NCBI GenBank assembly: GCA_903970475.1
Contig: CAJCIQ010000228.1
Location: forward strand, 1-47,510
Length of the DNA: 47,510 bases
Direction: 5' to 3'
From: Beijerinckiaceae bacterium
GTDB lineage: Bacteria; Bacteroidota; Bacteroidia; Chitinophagales; Chitinophagaceae
In this document: in pieces, positions 44,387-47,510 of the stretch
Layout: each line of letters opens with the position of its first letter
Position numbering within the stretch: position 1 is the first letter of the stretch
Notes under the pieces: model-generated
Told to the model about the DNA's origin: nothing
Database searches by the model: none
The model's input: the letters and a program-made list of their open reading frames with translations, nothing else
Translations under genes and position numbers: made by a program

Positions 44387-47300
44387 TTATACGGTCTTTG
44401 CTTTAGCTGGTGCACTGCTGGCATGGTGCTCGCTGTGAGCGGCCAAGGCCCTTTTCTTGTCCAGGTCAACCAGGACAGGAGCAGCCACGAAGATGGAGGA
44501 GTAAGTACCGGTGATCACCCCGATCAACATGGCGAAGGCAAAGCCTTTGGTCACCTCGCCACCGAAGATAAACAGGATGAGGATGGTCAAAAATACCGTC
44601 AGAGACGTCATGATGGTACGGCTCAGGGTTTCATTGATGGCCTTGTTGATGATGGCTTCCTTCGGTGCATTCGGCATAGCCCTGGAGTCTTCACGGATAC
44701 GGTCAAACACGATCACCGTATCGTTCATCGAGAAGCCTATCACCGTCAGCAAGGCAGCAATAAAGTGCTGTCCGATTTCCAGGGGGAAGGGCATGATGGA
44801 ACCAAACAGGGAGAAGACAATCAGCGTGACAAACACGTCGTGGAGCAAGGCGATGATGGTTCCCAGAGAGTACCTCCAGTCCCTGAACCGGATAAAGATA
44901 TAGACGAAAATGATCAACAAACCAAAGATCACGGCCTTCACGGCACCTTTCTTCAGGTCTGAAGAAATGGTGGGTAATACCGTCTGGTGTCCCAGGTTAT
45001 AGGTATGGTCAAAGGTTTCGAAGGTGGTGCCGGCGGGATAGAATTTAACCAATCCCTGGTAGAGCGCACGTTCTACAGTAGAGTCTACGTTCTGGCCACT
45101 TTCGGTAACCAGGTAGTCCGTCAGGATATCCAGGTGTTTGGCATCCCCTACCGTCTTAATCTGGGGATAGTCACCCAACACTGTCTTGAGCGAATTGGCT
45201 ACCTCCGTTTGGTTGGGCGATTGTGGGAACTGAACTGTATAGCTGCGACCTCCTTTGAACTCTACCCCATAGGTAAATCCATGGATGAATACGGAATAGA
45301 CCGTCAGCAGCACGACCACCGCCGAAATGACATAAGCCACCTTGCGGTACTCGATGAACTTGAAGCTGGCGTGCTGGAATATCTTTTTAGATACGGTGGT
45401 AAAGTAGTTGAAGTGACGGTTCCTGTTGGTGTAGATGTCTGTGATCAGACGGGATACCAGGATACCGCAGAACAAGCTCAGTAAGATACCGATGATCTGA
45501 GTGGTGGCAAATCCCTTAACAGGACCCAGACCAAAGTATAATAGTATACAAGCCGTCAGCAAAGTGGTTACGTGGGCGTCCAGTACCGGAGGCATAGAAC
45601 GGCGGTAACCATCCTGGATAGCGGCCTGATAGCTCTTACCCCTGGACAATTCTTCCTTGATACGTTCGAAGATGATTACGTTGGTGTCCACAGCCATACC
45701 AACGGTCAGTACCAGACCTGCAATACCAGGCGCTGTCAGTGAAGCCCCCAAAGAAGTCAGCACCCCAATGGTGAACAGCAAGTTCAGCACCAGGGCTATA
45801 TTGGCGACCCATCCACCGGTGTTATAGTACACCAGCATCAGGATGAAGATTACGGCAAAGGAGATGAGGAAGGCGTTGCGGCCACCGGTAACGGCTTCGC
45901 TACCCAAGGTAGGTCCTACCACTACTTCGGCAATGATCTTAGCAGGGGCCGCCAGTTTACCAGCTTTCAGTATGGAAGCAAGGTCCTGGGCTTCTTCAGC
46001 AGTAAAGCTACCGCTGATCTGAGAACTACCACCCGCAATGGCTTCGTGTACCATGGGAGCAGAGTATACCAGGTTATCCAAAGCAATGGCAATGGAATTT
46101 CCCCTGTTGTCTCCGGTCATTTTTTCCCAGATCCTGGCGCCTATATTATCCATGCGCATGCTCACAATCACCTGGCCGGAAGTAGGATCCTGATCCTGGA
46201 AGGCATCCGTTACGTGTTCTCCGTCCAACTCCGGTTTGTCGGTACCGGGACGCATTTTGATGGCATATAGGTCAACCACATCAGCCGTATTGCCCCTGCC
46301 AACAGACTTCTTCACCTTGGCTCCGTAGAGGAAACGCAGGTTGGTAGGCAGTATGGCTTTGGCGGCAGGAGAGTTCAGGTAGGTAGAAAGGGTAGCTGTA
46401 TCAATGGTGCGAACAGCTGCTACTACAGATGGACCACCTTCTCCGTCCCTTTGGAGCATCAGGCTGGTCACCGGATTAGCCTTAATGAAATTTTGTGTAG
46501 CGGTATCGGCAGTCAGCAGGCTGTCTTTGGCCCTTTGGGTAGAATCCAGCATGGCTTTGGTCGCCGTATCCAGGGTTTTACCGGATAACCAATCCTTAAC
46601 CCTGCCATCCAGGGGCTGGAGGTAGCTGGTAATGAAGTGCTCATCTACCGTATAGGTTTCCCAGAACTCCAGTTTGGCCGTAGCCTGCAAGAGTTTGCGG
46701 ACCCTTTCCTTATTTTCTACCCCAGGCAATTCAACGGTGATATCCCCTTTGGTCTTATCCACGTTGATGTTGGGCTGAGCCACACCAAACTGGTCAATAC
46801 GGGTAGTGATCACTTCGTTGGTCCTGTCGATGGCCTGGTTGGCTTCATCGCGGATAGCGGCCAATACCTGATCATCGGTGGAATTTACCTTGATCGTCTT
46901 CTGACCGACACCAGCAAATAAATTGGCCAATCTGCCATTGGGGTTGATTTCCTTATAGGCTTTTGCAAAGAGGTCGATGAAGTCTGCATTGCCGTTGGCC
47001 CTGCGCTGTACGGCTAATGCCAGGGCTTTATTCAACAGGCTGTCTTTTGGATTATTGCTCATGGACCTGATCAGGCCGTCCAGGCCTACTTCCAAAGTGG
47101 CACTCATACCACCTTTCAGATCCAGACCCAGGCTTAATTCCTGTTCTTTTGCCTTGAGGTAGCTTACTTTGTAGAGGCCAAAATTGGCAATAACCTGATC
47201 CTGGGTGCTGTCCTGGAGTTTGCGGTAACGGGCTTTGAAAACAGAGTCTTGGGTATCGGCATTGGCATCCGCAAAATTCGTTTTAACGAACCTGGTGGCC

Positions 47301-47413
47301 TTTGCTTTGAGTTCCTTTTCATGGCTGTTAACAATCCAGGTAAAGCTGAGCTGGTACAGAGAAATAACAATTAGTGAAATGGTGAAAAACCACACCAAAC
47401 CTTTCAGTTGCAT
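44387..47413 (-). CDS. secDF: SecD-SecF fusion, protein translocase accessory subunit
   Basis: Single-chain SecDF (1008 residues), an inner membrane proton-driven RND-type protein that aids Sec export. SecD features are the periplasmic P1 region (ELSLGLDLKGGMSATLEV near residue 96) and the helix motif GIAGLVLTVGMAVDTNVIIFE; SecF features are GVEFKGGRSYTVQFP and GFSMNDTVIVFDRIRE. Two sets of six membrane helices are visible. The fused form with a very long SecD periplasmic region (about 50-520) is usual in Bacteroidetes. The start ATG at 47413 is followed by a good hydrophobic helix. Confidence 0.96.
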   Translation of the reverse strand: MQLKGLVWFFTISLIVISLYQLSFTWIVNSHEKELKAKATRFVKTNFADANADTQDSVFKARYRKLQDSTQDQVIANFGLYKVSYLKAKEQELSLGLDLKGGMSATLEVGLDGLIRSMSNNPKDSLLNKALALAVQRRANGNADFIDLFAKAYKEINPNGRLANLFAGVGQKTIKVNSTDDQVLAAIRDEANQAIDRTNEVITTRIDQFGVAQPNINVDKTKGDITVELPGVENKERVRKLLQATAKLEFWETYTVDEHFITSYLQPLDGRVKDWLSGKTLDTATKAMLDSTQRAKDSLLTADTATQNFIKANPVTSLMLQRDGEGGPSVVAAVRTIDTATLSTYLNSPAAKAILPTNLRFLYGAKVKKSVGRGNTADVVDLYAIKMRPGTDKPELDGEHVTDAFQDQDPTSGQVIVSMRMDNIGARIWEKMTGDNRGNSIAIALDNLVYSAPMVHEAIAGGSSQISGSFTAEEAQDLASILKAGKLAAPAKIIAEVVVGPTLGSEAVTGGRNAFLISFAVIFILMLVYYNTGGWVANIALVLNLLFTIGVLTSLGASLTAPGIAGLVLTVGMAVDTNVIIFERIKEELSRGKSYQAAIQDGYRRSMPPVLDAHVTTLLTACILLYFGLGPVKGFATTQIIGILLSLFCGILVSRLITDIYTNRNRHFNYFTTVSKKIFQHASFKFIEYRKVAYVISAVVVLLTVYSVFIHGFTYGVEFKGGRSYTVQFPQSPNQTEVANSLKTVLGDYPQIKTVGDAKHLDILTDYLVTESGQNVDSTVERALYQGLVKFYPAGTTFETFDHTYNLGHQTVLPTISSDLKKGAVKAVIFGLLIIFVYIFIRFRDWRYSLGTIIALLHDVFVTLIVFSLFGSIMPFPLEIGQHFIAALLTVIGFSMNDTVIVFDRIREDSRAMPNAPKEAIINKAINETLSRTIMTSLTVFLTILILFIFGGEVTKGFAFAMLIGVITGTYSSIFVAAPVLVDLDKKRALAAHSEHHASSAPAKAKTV

Positions 47414-47447
47414 ACAATTTCTGGTTTACGCAAATATTTTAAGGTGG

Positions 47448-47455
47448 CAAACGTA
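47448..47455 (-). promoter_or_regulatory. Candidate -7 promoter element of secDF
   Basis: On the minus strand TACGTTTG matches TAnnTTTG, about 35 bases before the secDF ATG. A correctly spaced -33 element was not found. Upstream sequence leaves the window. Confidence 0.4.
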
Positions 47456-47510
47456 CTTGAAAAAATTCAAAAAGCTGCCAGTCCGGCGGAAAAGTTATGG
47501 CTTTCTTAGG

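Overview
This window looks like chromosomal DNA of a Bacteroidetes bacterium, most likely of the Chitinophagaceae or a close relative. The evidence is the gene content (SecD-SecF fusion, TonB next to folC, DUF4294, DUF4337, BshB1, YfiT-type DinB protein, FucP-type sugar transporter), the recurrent TAnnTTTG promoter element just upstream of start codons, and the weak ribosome binding sites. I saw no tRNA or rRNA gene, CRISPR array, insertion sequence, prophage or origin. Both ends are cut inside ordinary gene neighbourhoods.

Layout. 1-4.0 kb (minus strand): TolC-type outer membrane protein, aquaporin Z and a FucP-like sugar transporter, the last two with clear terminators. 4.2-11.1 kb: an L,D-transpeptidase, a 1508-residue SF1 helicase with a C-terminal Vsr-like nuclease, and a pair of secreted proteins (YhcH/NanQ family and DUF4350-like). 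11.1-17.6 kb: DUF4337 protein, aspartokinase, class 1 fructose-bisphosphatase, CAP-domain protein, an ABC ATPase without a permease, FKBP isomerase, YfiT-like bacillithiol transferase and a Nudix hydrolase. 17.6-22 kb: a repeat and long-hairpin region, then folC, tonB and a diacylglycerol kinase-like gene on the minus strand, divergent from an APP1-type phosphatidate phosphatase. 22-27.4 kb (minus): an arginase-family enzyme, a membrane protein, a radical SAM protein and a GH15-like protein whose two catalytic glutamates appear to be replaced. 27.4-31.7 kb: ccmE (CxxxY type) and ccmF separated by stacked hairpins, two overlapping small lipoprotein genes on the opposite strand, and a DUF4294 protein. 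31.7-38 kb (plus): bshB1, aguB, aguA, an acyl-CoA dehydrogenase, an unknown protein, yggS and a PEGA-domain protein. 38-47.5 kb: a broken acyltransferase-3 gene, a second acyl-CoA dehydrogenase, metY, a small membrane protein, a CPA2 antiporter and secDF.

How the genes fit together. aguA and aguB convert agmatine to putrescine, and the arginase-family enzyme may act in the same arginine/agmatine chemistry. bshB1 and the YfiT-like protein both point to bacillithiol as the low-molecular-weight thiol. ccmE and ccmF belong to cytochrome c maturation. The lipid kinase and APP1 phosphatase share a 69-bp divergent promoter region and would catalyse opposing steps of phosphatidate/diacylglycerol exchange. 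Most of the window is housekeeping. The items most worth a second look are the apparent GH15 pseudoenzyme and its tight minus-strand gene cluster, the hairpins just before the ccmF start, the helicase-nuclease, and the overlapping paralogous lipoprotein genes.
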